Source: Boswellia sacra (lineage: Eukaryota; Streptophyta; Magnoliopsida; Sapindales; Burseraceae). From it: a stretch of DNA of 64,000 bases. Where the stretch lies: assembly GCA_013180625.2 (NCBI GenBank), contig SNVD02012937.1, positions 1 to 64,000 on the forward strand, read 5' to 3'. A program made the position numbers and the translations under genes. The notes beneath the pieces were generated by a model. It was not told the DNA's origin, ran no database searches, and saw only the letters and a program-made list of their open reading frames with translations. This document shows, piece by piece, positions 1 to 10,930 of this stretch; positions within the stretch are counted from its first letter, which is position 1; every line of letters begins with the position of its first letter.

Positions 1-1617
1 AATAAAGAACAATCACAAGTGCAAGTACATGTAAAGAGCATAGGGATAGAGAGAGTGCAAACTCAATTTACGTGGTTCGGCAAACCTTGCCTACGTCCAC
101 GGGCTCCTAGCTCCACGAGCTAAGCATTCAACTAAGTTGTAGAAATCTTTTACAACTTGCTTGATGAACAACCTCACCAAGACTTTTTCTTCCAACTCTT
201 GATAACACCGCACCAAGAGTTCTTCTTGATGAACAACCTCACCAAGGCAACTTCCTTCAACTCTTGATAACACCACACCAAGAGTTCTTCTTGATGAACA
301 ACCTCACCAAGGCAACTTCATTCAACTCTTGATAACACCACACCAAGAGTTCTTCTTGATGAACAACCTCACCAAGGCAACTTCCTTCAACTCTTGATAA
401 CAACACACCAAGAGTTCTCTCAATGATAACTTTTTATCCTTTACAAGAATATCTCACTCTCACCACAATACAAAAACAATGATAATTTTTACAACAAAAG
501 TACAACTCTCTTCAAAGAGTAGATAAAGAATATAAAAGCTCTCTAGACTTGATATTTCTCTTATTTTTTTGCTTGATAGATGCTTTTATTCTACTTTCTG
601 AATGCATGGGAGAAGGGCTCCTTTTATAGGCAAATGGGATGAACTTAATCAAATGAAGACACTAACTCTAAATTTTTTACGCACCATAAAAACTGTAATC
701 TTCTCTACCATTTTTGTCAACGTTCTGTTTGAAATTTGAAAATTTGCAAAACATAAAAGATCTGTATATTTGAATAGGCTTTCCAAAGCATCAAGAACGA
801 AGTCATTTGGATATCTGTAGCTCAAGATATGGCCAAAAAACCATTTGGTACTCATGTGACTTGATTTTTCTTCCTTGAGTCCACCGACTTGCATGTGTAT
901 TATGTCAGCCTTCCATTTGAAATTTAAATTTCTTCAAAGAATATGAAATCTGATCCATTGAATCATCTTTCTAATGCCATAAGAATCAAGTCATGTGGAT
1001 ATGGACAAAACATCATTTGGTGCTTAAATAAGTTGATTTTTCTTCTCTGTGTCAGTCCACAGAATTGCATGTCAATTATGTCAGCCTTTCATTTGAAATT
1101 TGAATTTCTTCGAAAGATATGAAATGTGATTCCTTAAGTCCTCTTTCCAATGCCACAATAATCAACTCGTTTTGATTTTTCTAGCTCAAGATATGTCCAA
1201 AAGAGTATTCGGTGCTCATGTCAGCTACTTCCATTTGTCTTTCAATTTGCATGATGATTTGGACAACCTTACACTTGAAATTTGAACTTATTTAAAACAT
1301 ATGAAATATTATAATTGAGTAAGCTTTCCAAATGCTCAAGAATCACATTATTTGGACATTTGTAGAGAAATATATGACCAATTGATTGAACATTGCTCAT
1401 GTGTCATATTCCTTGAATCAAACCTTGTTCTTAAACTTTGGTGCCTTTAACATGTAGTCTTCTCTTTGGCTTCAACACTTCATTTTAATAAGCCTCTTCT
1501 TAATTTACAATTATTTCAATGATCTTACTCTTGCACATAAATAAACATGTTAGTAAATCTCAATTAATCAATGTGTATTGTTATCATCAAAATTATCATG
1601 TAGCCTTAGGGCTAACA
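1..1617 (-). repeat. 3' LTR of copia-A (truncated by the window edge)
   Basis: Matches 5511-7295 nearly throughout and ends in CTAACA at 1611-1617, the same terminus as the right LTR. It is followed directly by a C-rich tract that is the complement of a polypurine tract. It holds a 65-bp tandem array (161-420) and a second set of longer degenerate repeats (about 650-1300). Small open frames inside it have no domain and are not genes. Confidence 0.92.
161..420. repeat. 65-bp tandem repeat, four copies, inside the copia-A LTR
   Basis: The phrase TTGATGAACAACCTCACCAA recurs at 161, 226, 291 and 356, exactly 65 bases apart, and the copies differ by only a few substitutions. The first copy is the most divergent. 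The equivalent block in the right LTR (about 5671-6070) has lost this regular spacing. Confidence 0.92.
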
Positions 1618-1632
1618 ATCTCCCCCTTTTTG
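1618..1632 (-). other. Polypurine tract of copia-A
   Basis: On the minus strand this reads AAAAAGGGGGAGAT and directly precedes the 3' LTR terminus TGTTAGCC. It is the expected primer for plus-strand DNA synthesis in an LTR retrotransposon, and it fixes the element's orientation. Confidence 0.85.
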
Positions 1633-1913
1633 ATTGATGACAAATCATTGATTGCTTTAATATAATATCTAAAATCAAGAATGAAAATAAAATCAAGAAT
1701 AAGCAAAAAGACGATAATTGTTATGAATATAAGCAATCCAATCATTTCTCCCCCTTTTGTTATCATCAAAAAGATGTAACTACTCCCCCTAAATATATTC
1801 TCTCCCTTAACATATGCTATCATTCAAAGATTATCATATAAAAGCAAAATTAAGACATATCCAACATGCCTAATTCTCTTCTAATTATGCAAAATCTATC
1901 TTGACTAAGGGGT

Positions 1914-2096
1914 TTAGTCATATATGGGTCTAGGGACTAATTCCCAAACTTGATTTGTCTCAAATTGGTTTAATTCTTCTTGCATAGCCAAAATCCAACT
2001 CTCTTCATTTTCGGCTTCTTTAAAAGATTTTGGATCAAATTGAGAGACAAATGCAAAATGATTACAAAAGTTCCTAAAAGAAGTTCTAGTTCTCAT
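1914..2096 (-). pseudogene. Copia-A reverse transcriptase, N-terminal stub only
   Basis: Translates to a segment with the copia signature that opens RT: Trp-x-x-Ala-Met-x-x-Glu-Leu followed by Val-Trp-Glu-Leu-Val-Pro-Arg-Pro. The frame then ends within a few codons, and the YVDD catalytic core, the rest of RT and all of RNase H are absent before the polypurine tract at 1632. The deletion junction therefore lies near 1905-1925. Between the stub and the tract there is only AT-rich untranslated sequence. Confidence 0.85.
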
Positions 2097-2284
2097 ACCT
2101 TATGATGGTTCACCAATAATGAGATCTTTAGGATGAGCTTTTGCGTACCTTCATTCTTCTGGTAATTCTTGGGAAGAATCATTTACTTCCTCAAGCTTTT
2201 CTTGTTGAAGTTGTAATTCATCTTGGCTCTTTTTATCAAGCCTTGATTCCTTGATTTGCCTTTCTACCTCAACAATATCATCAT

Positions 2285-2975
2285 CTAAATTCTTTGAAAA
2301 AATAACATTAGTTTCATCAAATTCAACATGCATAGATTCTTTAATAGTAAGAGTCTTTTTATTAAAAACTCTATATGCTTTACTATGGTTGGAGTAGCCA
2401 ACAAAAATTCCAACATCGGCTTTTGCATCAAATTTTCCAAGTTATCCTTGGTGTTTAAAATAAAACATTTACATCCAAAAACTTTAAAAAATCCAATGTT
2501 GGGTTTTCTTCCTTTCCAAAGTTCAAAAGGAGTTTTCTTTATTAAAGCTCTAATATAGACTTTATTGATTATAAAGCATGCGGTATTAACGGCTTCGGCC
2601 CAAAAATATTTTGACAAATTATTTTCAAATAACATGGTCCTCGCCATTTCTTGGATAGTCCTATTTTTTCCTCTCAACAATACCATTTTGTTGTGGAGTT
2701 CTAGGTGTAGAAAAATTATGTTTAAAACTATTTTCATCACAAAGATTTTCAAATGCAACATTGTCTACTTCACCACCATGATCACTCCTAATAGACACAA
2801 TAGAATACCCTTTTTTATTTTGGACTCTTTTTGCAAATTTGGAAAAAGCTTGTGTAGCCTCATTTTTAGTTTTCAAGAATAACATCCTAGTGAATCTTGA
2901 ATAATCATCTACAATAACAAAAACATAATACTTTCCACCAAGGCTTTGAGTTTTTGATGGTCCAAAAAAATTCAA
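2285..2975 (-). pseudogene. Copia-A integrase core and C-terminal part (frameshifted)
   Basis: The segment 2661-2975 carries the integrase core, with a Val-Asp-Asp-Tyr-Ser-Arg-Phe block, Arg-Ser-Asp-His-Gly-Gly-Glu and a Pro-Gln-Gln-Asn-Gly...Glu block. The first catalytic Asp, expected in Leu-His-x-Asp-x-Phe-Gly-Pro, is Asn here (codon 2970-2972). The frame breaks near 2665-2760 and continues in another frame to 2285, with the Trp-Ala-Glu-Ala-Val and Pro-x-Glu-Leu-Trp motifs that follow the copia integrase core. The element's 2151-2333 piece is acidic linker between integrase and RT. Confidence 0.85.
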
Positions 2976-3001
2976 ATGAAGTAATTGTAGAGGTTTATTT
3001 G

Positions 3002-3560
3002 TTAAATAAATTTCTTTTGTTTAAAAGAAGTTCTCACTTGTTTTCCAAATTGACAAGCATCACAAATCTTATCCTTTTCAAATTTTATTTTTGGAAGACC
3101 ATCAACTAAATCATTTTTAGAAATTTTTGAAATTGTGTCCATGCTATCATGACCTAACCTTCTATGCCATAACCAAGCATCATCATTAACAATGAAACAA
3201 TTTTCTACATGATCATTAACATCAATATCAATTGTATAAATATTACCACATCTATTACCAACAAATAATATCTTATTGTTACTAACATCCTTAATCACAC
3301 ATCTATTAGGCTCAAAAGTAACAAAATATCCCTTATCACACAATTGACTAATGCTAATCAAATCATGTTTTAAACAATGAACAAGCAAAACATCTTTAAT
3401 AATAGGTGAAGAAGGGTTACCAATATCACCATGTCCGATTACCCTTCCTTTGGCATTATCACCGAAGGTCACATATCCTCCTTTCTTCATGATTAATCTT
3501 GAGAACTTGGAGGTATCTCCGGTCATATGCCTTGAGCATCCACTATCTAAGTATCACTTG
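3002..3560 (-). pseudogene. Copia-A protease motif and GAG-pre-integrase domain
   Basis: The aspartic protease motif Leu-Asp-Ser-Gly-Cys is readable around 3538-3549, but the Trp codon expected two residues before it reads TGA, which separates it from gag. Downstream come the Gly-Gly-Tyr-Val-Thr-Phe-Gly-Asp block and the His-Arg-Arg-Leu-Gly-His plus Cys-x2-Cys zinc-binding pattern of the GAG-pre-integrase domain. The frame is open for 174 codons from 3526 to 3002. Confidence 0.85.
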
Positions 3561-4403
3561 TGTTCGTCACTCCTTTGTTTCTACAATCAACATTAAAAGA
3601 GCGACTTTTTGGTACCCAAATGTTCTTGGGTCCTTGGGGGTTAGTTATGGTCCCTTTTTGAATCCATATTTGTTTCAAATTAAGATTTCTCTTAATGTAA
3701 CAAGAATGCATTTTGTGTCCTTTTCTTCCACAATAATTACATGAATGATTAGGATTATTCCTATAAGATGCATGAACAAAATAGTTTTTAAAATACTTTT
3801 GATTTTTATGACTTTTATATCCTAACCCTCTTTTATCAAAAACACACCTTTGGTTTTGTAATATAGAATTCAAATTTTTTGTGCTTTTTGTAAAACTATC
3901 AACAATATTTCTTAAATCATTATTTTCCTTTTTCAAAATAACATTTTCTTTCTCTAATTTATCAAAATCCTTTTGTTTTAAAATCTCATTTTCAGTTTTT
4001 AAAAAATGTATTTGACTTTCCAAACTTTCAAATCTTTTTGCTTTAAAATTTCATTTTCATTTTCTAAAGCTTCATTTATTTCCACCAACTCTTCTAATTG
4101 AGATAACATGATTTTTGACTTCTTTTTGAAAGCATTGATTTTTGAATTTTGTTTATCAACTTGCACATGTAAATTTTTGAATGCTTCAAGTAATTCATCA
4201 TATGAAAGTTTACGATCATAGTTTAAAATACTTACCTCATCTTCACTTAAAGCCATAAAGCACATGTTTGCCACTTCGCAATCTTCTTCTTCGGTGGAGC
4301 TAGCTTCATTATCATCCCAATTTGTGGCTTCATTGCTTTGGATTTCTTGTTTTGACTCTTGAAGTAAGGACAATCCATCTTTACATGTCCCGGTTTCTTG
4401 CAC
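3547..4403 (-). pseudogene. Copia-A gag C-terminal part with zinc knuckle and coiled coil
   Basis: Two overlapping open pieces (3999-4403 and 3547-4023) are split by a frameshift near 4000-4020. The first is acidic and then Leu/Lys/Glu-rich with a coiled-coil pattern, the second repeats the Glu-Asn-Glu-Ile-Leu-Lys motif. The nucleocapsid zinc knuckle C-x2-C-x4-H-x4-C is intact near 3700-3745. A long coiled coil between the capsid-like domain and the knuckle occurs in several copia lineages; the lineage is not assigned here. Confidence 0.8.
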
Positions 4404-4646
4404 TCATAGCAAATGACTGATCATTTTTCTTATCTTGCTTTGAGCTTTGCCCTTTTGTACTCCCGTCTAGAATTCTTCTTGAATCCTTGGTTTTCTTCTA
4501 TCACCTTTTTAGCTTTCTTGTGATGTACAAGTATCTTCATTCATCTCCTTCTCGGTCGGACTCTCTCTTCTTTTGTTAAAGATTTTGAAGCGATATTTTT
4601 CTTTTTCTTAGAATCTTCTTCATTCTCCTTCAAGGTGATTCATGAG

Positions 4647-5201
4647 TCATGAGAGAACCATTAAAAAGGGTTTTTTTTTTTTTTTTTCTAATGGTAGTTT
4701 GGTGAGGTCCTTTGCTTCTTGAATTGCCGTCACCTTTGGCTCCCAAGATTTTGGTAGACACCTAAGAATCTTTCTCACCATTTCAACATTAGAATAAGAT
4801 TTACCAAGAGATTTCAAACTATTAATAATATCCGTACATCTAGTAAACATTTCAGAAATTGATTCATCCGATTTCATCTTAAAAAGCTCATAACTATGAA
4901 CTAGCATACTAATTTTTGATTCTTTAACTTGACTAGTTCCTTCATGAGTTACTTCAAGTGTGTGCCATATTTCTTGTGCCGTAGAACAAGTAGATATTCT
5001 ATTAAACTCATTTCTATCTAGAGCACAATACAACACATTCATAGCTTTAGCATTCAAACTCAATTTCATTTTATCATCTTCACTAAACTCTTTAGGTTCT
5101 TTAAGTATGCATTCCCCATTTTCAATTTTGGTAGGAACAAAAGGTCCTTCCAAAACAATCGACCACAAATCATAATCAAAAGATTTCAAGAAAATACTCA
5201 T
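4647..5201 (-). pseudogene. Copia-A gag N-terminal (UBN2-type) domain
   Basis: This 184-codon piece has the copia gag layout: Asp-Leu-Trp-x-Ile-Val near the start, Ile-Trp-x-Thr-Leu-Glu-x-Thr-His-Glu-Gly-Thr in the middle, and Lys-Ile-Leu-Arg-Cys-Leu-Pro-x-Ser-Trp near the end. A run of about 17 T at 4672-4688 lies at its 3' end and coincides with loss of frame. The stretch 4404-4646 continues gag but no frame stays open. The piece has no start of its own in good context; the true gag start probably lies near 5300. Confidence 0.82.
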
Positions 5202-5337
5202 TCTAGTTTTCCAATAAGAGTAATCACTTCCATTAAAAATGGAGGTCTAGAGATAGAAAGTCCCTCAACATATGAAGTTGAATTAAAAGTTGCCATAGCT
5301 CAAAAATCAATTAAGATTTAAAAAATTGAGCAACCTT

Positions 5338-5349
5338 GCTCTGATACCA
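5338..5349 (-). other. Primer binding site of copia-A (initiator tRNA-Met type)
   Basis: On the minus strand it reads TGGTATCAGAGC, the classic complement to the 3' end of initiator methionine tRNA, two bases inside the right LTR. It shows that the right LTR is the 5' LTR. Confidence 0.9.
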
Positions 5350-5670
5350 CTTGTTGACCCAGGTATGGCAACCCAAGAGGGGGGGTGAATTGGTTTTTTA
5401 TTTATCAAAACGGATTTGTAAAACTTTTATTTGAAGATCAAAATTATTTAACTCTTTCTTTGAGAATAAAGGTGAAGAAGATGAATATAAAATGCAATCA
5501 AGAGAATAGCAATAAAGAACAATCACAAGTGCAAGTAAATGTAAAGAGGATAGGGATAGAGAGTGCAAACTCAATTTACGTGGTTTCCGGCAAACCTTAC
5601 GCTTCGTCACGGGTCTCCTAGCTCGCACGCCTAAGCTTTCCACTAAGTGTGTAGAAATCTTTAACAACTT

Positions 5671-6070
5671 ACTTTATGCGCAACCTCACCAAAAGTACTT
5701 TTTCTTCCAACTCTTGATAGCCCACACCAAGAGTTCTTCTTGGATGAAGCAACCTCACGCAAGGCAACTTCCCTTCAACTCTTGATAACACCACACCAAG
5801 AGTTCTTCTTGATGAACAACCTCGACCAAGCCCAGTACAACTTTTAAAACTTCTTTCAAGCCTTTGATACCACCACACGCAATGAGTTCTTCGTTGATGA
5901 AGCAACCTCACTCGAAGGCAACTTTCTTCAACGCCTTATAACACCACACTCATGGGGGGGGAAAGATTCTTCTTGAGAAGCAGCAACCTCACCAAAGAAA
6001 ACTTCCTCGCAACTCTTGATAACACCAACTACCAAAAGTTCCTCCTTGAACTCACCTCACCAAGGAAAGA
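5671..6070. repeat. Decayed copies of the 65-bp tandem repeat
   Basis: About six units of the array seen at 161-420, with irregular spacing. Extra single G or C bases break phrases that are uniform in the other LTR, such as AACCTCACCAAGG. The local G8 run at 5955-5962 is another irregularity. Confidence 0.75.
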
Positions 6071-6275
6071 ATTCTCTCGAGGATAACTTTTATCCTTTAC
6101 AAGTAGATCTCACTCTCACCACAATACAAGAACAAAGAAAATTTTTACAACAAAAGCACAACTCTCTTCAAAGAGTAGATAAAGAATATAAAGCTCTCTA
6201 GACTTGATATTTCTCTTATTTTTTACTTGATAAAATGCTTCTCTTGCCCCTTCTTGAATGCATGGGAGACTGGCT

Positions 6276-6285
6276 CCTTTTATAG
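6276..6285 (-). promoter_or_regulatory. TATA box of the copia-A 5' LTR
   Basis: Minus-strand CTATAAAAGG within the 5' LTR. The left LTR has the same motif near 622-631. It is the only strong TATA element seen in this LTR, so it is the likely core promoter; the start site is not determined. Confidence 0.5.
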
Positions 6286-7295
6286 GCAAATGAGATGAAC
6301 TTAATCAAGTGAAGACACCAACTCCAAATTTTCTGCCCACCATAAAAACCGTAATTTTGTTTGCCATTTTTGTCAATGTTCCGTTTGTAATTTGAAAATC
6401 TACAAAACCTAAAAGATTTTCACATTTGAATAAGCTTTCCAACGCATCAAGAATCAAGTCATTTGGATATCTGTAGCTCAAGATATGGCCAAAACACCAT
6501 TCAGTGCTTATGTGACTTGATTTTTCTTCCATGTGTCAGTCCACCGACTTGCATGTGTATTATGTCGGCCTTCTGTTTGAAATTTGAATTTTCTTCAAAA
6601 CATAAAAGATCTGCATATTTGAATAATCTTTCCAAAACATTAAGATCTAAGAATTTGGATATCTCTATCTTACGATATGGCCAAAACACCATTCGGTGCT
6701 TATGTGAGTTGATTTTTCTTCTCTGTGTCAGTCCACCGAATTGCATGTCAATTATGCCAGCCTTCTGTTTGAAATTTGAATTTTTTCAAAACATATGAAA
6801 TGTTCTTCATTAAGTCATCTTTTCAATGCTATAAGAATCAAGTCATTTTGATTTTTGTAGCTCAAGATATGTCCAAAGGAATATTCGGTGCTCATGTCAG
6901 CTGCTTCCGTTTGTCTTTCAACTTGCATGATGATTTGGACAATCTTGCACTTGCAATTTGAATTTCATTAAAACATATGAAATGTTATAAATTGAGTAAG
7001 CTTTCCAAAGGCTTAATAATCACATCATTTGGATATTTTTAGAGATATATATGACCAATTGATTGAACATTGCTCATGTGTCACATTCCTTGAGTCAATC
7101 CTTGTTCTTAAACTTTGGTGCCTTTAACATGTAGTCTTCTCCTTAGCTTCAACACTTCATTTTAATAAGCCTCTTCTTGATTTTAAAATTATTTCAATGA
7201 TCTTACTCTTGCACATAAATAAACATGTTAGTAAATCTCAATTAATCAATTTGTATTGTTATCATCAAAATTATCATGTAGCCTTAGGGCTAACA

Positions 7296-9029
7296 GAAAT
7301 TGCCTCTCATTCTGGTTCATGTGCACTCTTGATCATTATAACAATTTGCACCCCTTTATGATCTATCATGAAACCCATGGATTGAAATACTCCTGTGTCA
7401 ATGAGGGCTTCAAAAGACAGAGAGCGAAAGAGAAGGAGACATGAGTGAGTCTGGCACTTCAAAATTGAAGAGTAAAATGAGTTGACCAAGGGGTGAGAGT
7501 GAAATATTGAAGACAACGAGTTTGTAGAATAGTCTAATCATTGAGTATCATCTGATTTGTTTTGGTTTTATGTCTTTTCATTTTTTTTATTTTCTTTAAT
7601 TGTCCCTTGACACTACTTAAAAAAAGTGATAAATATATGCTTGAAAAAAGACAAAAAGTGCCAAACAAGGTCAAAAGATAGGTTTGACTTCCAAGGGCTT
7701 TCACAGTAGTGTGTAAGTTCTTGTTTATTCTTCAGTTGTATCAAAGCCAGGTTCACACTTTTGGGTTTTGGAATATTTCTAGGTTCAAAGTTTTTGCATT
7801 ATCTCTATATTTTGCAGTGTAATTCAACCAAGCCATTATCACCTATCGAGCAGTTCAAAATTGAATTTCTCCATTTGTAATCCTTTTACATACAACAAAC
7901 CCTTCAAAATTTGTCATATTGGTGCTCATTGTGATTTTCCTAAAGGCTATGGTCCATTTGCATAGAAAATTAAGGAAAATGATTTATCTTGTGCTGGTGA
8001 TAATTTTAGTTCATATGCAATTGTTTCTGGATCAATTAAATGCCAAAACAAAAATTAACAAAAATTAAATTGTGAATATCAAAATTATTCTACTCAAATC
8101 TGTGGATTTTTTGTGAAAAAATTTGTGGAAATCAAAGAAGAAACAAAGCAAAACCGTAAAGTTCAGGCATCAAGCGGCGAGAAAAAAGCTTCACACGACA
8201 ACAAAATAGGTGTAAATGGCAAAAATATTTGAACAAGACAAGATGAAAGTCAAATTTTCAAATCTTAAAAATTAAGGGGTAGGACAAGAGGGTTGCAAAT
8301 TAGGAAAAAGTCCTTCAGGTACCCATAAAGTGATTCTGACATAAGTGAAGACCCATTATTGACGCACATAACATTTTATTCATTAGGTTGACGGTTTACT
8401 TAACTAGTACAGTAAATTTCAAATAGGTTGAACTGGTTTTTCCAAAAAAATTGATCGATTCAAGGGCAAAATCCGATCATATAATTCAATTGGAATGCCT
8501 CAAAGGCCTTGTATATGATATGAGGACTGCCAAATTATGAAAATGTCCTTCAATACTCGTGTATCAACTCCAACTTGAGTGAAGACCTCCCATATAGCAT
8601 CTGATTCATCAGACTAGTAGTCTAGTTGAACCAGTTCACTAAATTTCAAACTCGTTGAATTGGTTTTTCCACAAACTTAACCTATTTCAAGGTAAAATTG
8701 TCTCTGATTTCAATGAAATTTCATATCCAAGGGTTTTAAGGCACTCCGAATTGAATCATGTGATCAGATTTTTATTTTAACAATTCCAGATTATATATTT
8801 TGAGGATTTTCAAAGGATAACGTAGTATTTTGTGAGTTAAATTTTCTCATTATTTAGCTTATTATATTAAATACATTGCAGCCACAATTGTAGTATTATT
8901 ATATTATTAGGCTGTTATTACTATTTAATTTGGTTGTGGTTTATTGAATTGTATTTGCAGAAGTAGTTTGGAATATTGACTATTATTGGAAGTGTTATGT
9001 GTGATTGAGTTGTTAATAAATTCGAGATC
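7296..9029. other. Intergenic DNA with a diverged ~235-bp duplication
   Basis: No supported gene. The segments 8311-8545 and 8546-8780 are imperfect tandem copies, sharing GTCCTTCA, a GTGAAGACC block, and a TTTCAAA...GTTGAA...TGGTTTTTCCA block. At about 7736 the phrase TTGTATCAAAGCCAGGTTC resembles a damaged tRNA-Met primer binding site and follows a CTTCAG that could end an LTR, but no LTR pair was found. Whether this is the leader of copia-B is unresolved. Confidence 0.45.
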
Positions 9030-9830
9030 ATGGCAAACAAAGCTCCAAACAAAAGTGTTAAAGTCGGAAGACTTGGTAATAATAATTTTCATAGTTGGAA
9101 ATGAAGGATCTCTTATTTATTAACCAATGAGTACACATTGTATATCATGAAAAATGAGAAACTTGCGTAAGGTGGTGCTCAAATGGCTAAGTGGGAGGAC
9201 GACAATGAGCTAGCCAAAGCCACTATATTGAACCATATGTAATATGATCTCCTTTCTCTTTATGAGAATTTGAAATTGCCAAAGAGATCATGGAGACTCT
9301 TGAGGAAAAGCATGGACCCAAGTCTAATACTTATATATTGTTGCTTATGGAACAATATAGTGAGACTCGCATGCCTAAGACGGACAACATGGTAGATCAC
9401 ATTATGAAATTGGAATTAATTGCTAAAGATCTATCTAATGTTGGCCATGAAATTCTAGACAAGATGCAAGTTACTACTTTACTTAACAGTTTACCTTTAT
9501 CTTGGGATCATGTGGTTACCTCTTTAACATATGGGCAAAAGGAATTGTCAATGGTAACCTTACCTGCCATATTAGCTATTGAAAAAGTTCGTTAAAATTG
9601 ACGAAAGCGAGAAAATGGCAATGGTGCTTCTGCTCTTCTTATAATTGAGAGTTCCTAAAAGCCCAAGAACAACAACTATAAGAAGCACAAATTCCAAATG
9701 GAATCAATGCAATTGGAAGAAAAACGATAAGAAGATATAAGGATGCTTCATATATGGTCAAATTGGTCATTTCAAGACAAATTGCCTACGACGCAAGAAG
9801 ACCAATGAACAGCCAAATGAAGTTGTTCTC
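9030..9830 (+). pseudogene. Copia-B gag with damaged zinc knuckle
   Basis: Starts at ATG 9030 and reads a copia gag N terminus until TGA replaces a Trp codon after about 23 codons. The longest open part is 9290-9595, with the Leu-Glu-x-Lys-His-Gly and Leu-Leu-Asn-Ser-Leu-Pro-x-Ser-Trp blocks typical of copia gag. The zinc knuckle at about 9745-9790 has lost its second Cys: the pattern reads Cys-Phe-Ile-Tyr-x4-His-x4-Cys. Confidence 0.82.
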
Positions 9831-9834
9831 ACTG

Positions 9835-9988
9835 TTTTTGAAGCTCTAAGTGCTGAAAATGGGAATCAGTGGTGGATTGACTTTGGTGCTACATAGTATG
9901 TTAGCAAGGACAAGAGTTCTTTCATCAATTCTCATTATATAGAGCAAGGCGAACATGAATCGTACATGGGGAACAGTACATATGTTGA
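9835..9988 (+). pseudogene. Copia-B protease start, active site altered
   Basis: The Trp-Trp-Ile-Asp-x-Gly-Ala block of the retropepsin-type protease is visible near 9870-9895. The catalytic Asp-Ser-Gly reads Asp-Phe-Gly and is followed at once by TAG. The frame then runs into the CACTA-type insertion at 9989. Confidence 0.75.
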
Positions 9989-10004
9989 CATTATAAGAAA
10001 AACA

Positions 10005-10930
10005 GTTTTTTGTGACAAAGTTTTTCGTGACGAAATCAAATTCGTCGCAAAAAGCGGCCTTTTGTGATAAAATGCTTATTTCATCGCAAAAGCTAGCATT
10101 TGAAGAAAAATGATATTTTGCGAGGAATTTTTTGTCGCAAAATAAAACCTTTAGCGATGAATATTTATTTCCTCGCTAAAAACTTCAGTGACTAATTAGA
10201 GAAAAATTTTTTGCGAAGAAATAAAACCTATTGCGACAAAATTTTCTTTGCAAAAAGTACTACGCAAAGATGAGATTTTGTGACAAAAATTTTGTAGTAA
10301 AATGAACATTTTTTGCGACGAAATTACATTTCTCGCAAAAAGTCTTACTAACTTATTACACAAACGTTACAATACTTGACATTTTGCGACGAAATCAAGA
10401 TTCCTCGCATACTGTACATTTTGTGAGAAAAAATTTCTCGCAAAAAAGTGACCTTTTGCGAGAAAAAATTCCTCGCGAAAAGCCATTCTAACTTATTATA
10501 CGTACTTGGCAATACTGGATATTTTGCCACGAAAATATGATTCCTCACAAAATGAGACCTTTTGTGAGAAAAATTTCTCGTGAAAAGCTCTTCTAACTTA
10601 TTACATATGCAGCAATACTTAACATTTTGCGACAAAATTAAGATTTCTAGCAAAATTTGACCTCTTGTGAGAAAACGTTTCTCACAAAAAAAAAAAGTCT
10701 TTTGCAAGAAAAAACTTCTCGCGAAAAGTCCTTCTAACTTATTACACACACGTGGCAATACTTGACATTTTGTGATGAAATTAAGATTCCTTGTAAAATG
10801 TGACCTTTTGTGAGAAAAAGTATCTCACAAAAAGTCCTGTGCAGATTTTATGTTTTTTTGATGAAATTACATTCCTTGAGAAAGACAACTTTTGCGACAA
10901 AATTACAATTATTGCAAAAAGTCCTTTTTT
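10005..10930. repeat. Left subterminal repeat array of the CACTA-type element
   Basis: Variants of TTTGCGACGAAAT and its complement occur every few tens of bases. Within it, a larger unit starting CTTCTAACTTATTACA recurs at about 10345, 10485, 10585 and 10730 (roughly 100-145 bp apart). Such arrays are the usual transposase-binding region of CACTA elements. The 136-codon open frame here is an artefact of the repeats. Confidence 0.82.

Larger units (their letters stand above)
1..7295 (-). mobile_element. Copia-A: internally deleted Ty1/copia LTR retrotransposon, left end outside window
   Basis: Two near-identical LTRs (1-1617 and 5352-7295) flank an internal region read on the minus strand, with a PBS beside the right LTR and a purine tract beside the left LTR. 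By comparison with the right LTR, the left LTR begins about 159 bases before the window. The domain order gag, zinc knuckle, protease, integrase and RT start is copia order. The coding region stops just after the conserved Trp-Glu-Leu-Val that opens RT, so RT and RNase H are missing and the copy cannot be autonomous. The right flank after the terminal CA begins GAAAT; the matching left target duplication cannot be checked. Confidence 0.93.
5352..7295 (-). repeat. 5' LTR of copia-A (1944 bp)
   Basis: Begins TGTTGACCC beside the primer binding site and ends CTAACA. It contains the decayed 65-bp array (about 5671-6070), a TATA box, and three or four degenerate repeats of about 175-190 bp, each with a CAAGATATG...GCTCATGT...CAGTCCACCGA-like core (about 6300-6960). 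Outside 5570-6070 it matches the left LTR with scattered substitutions; inside that interval it is peppered with single-base insertions. Confidence 0.92.

Noticed and set aside
161..420. Possible CRISPR-like array
   Set aside because: The units are continuous 65-bp tandem copies without unique spacers, inside a plant LTR.
91..894. Short minus-strand open frames in the copia-A LTR (and the matching ones at 5398-6746)
   Set aside because: They lie wholly within LTR repeats, carry no domain and differ between the two LTR copies.
7730..7760. Primer binding site and 5' LTR end of copia-B
   Set aside because: The site is mutated, lies 1.3 kb before gag, and no LTR copy matching a 3' partner was found; left only as a remark.
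10348..10758. 136-codon minus-strand frame
   Set aside because: It is a product of the subterminal tandem repeat; the repeated Cys-Asn-Lys-Leu-Glu blocks simply follow the DNA repeat.
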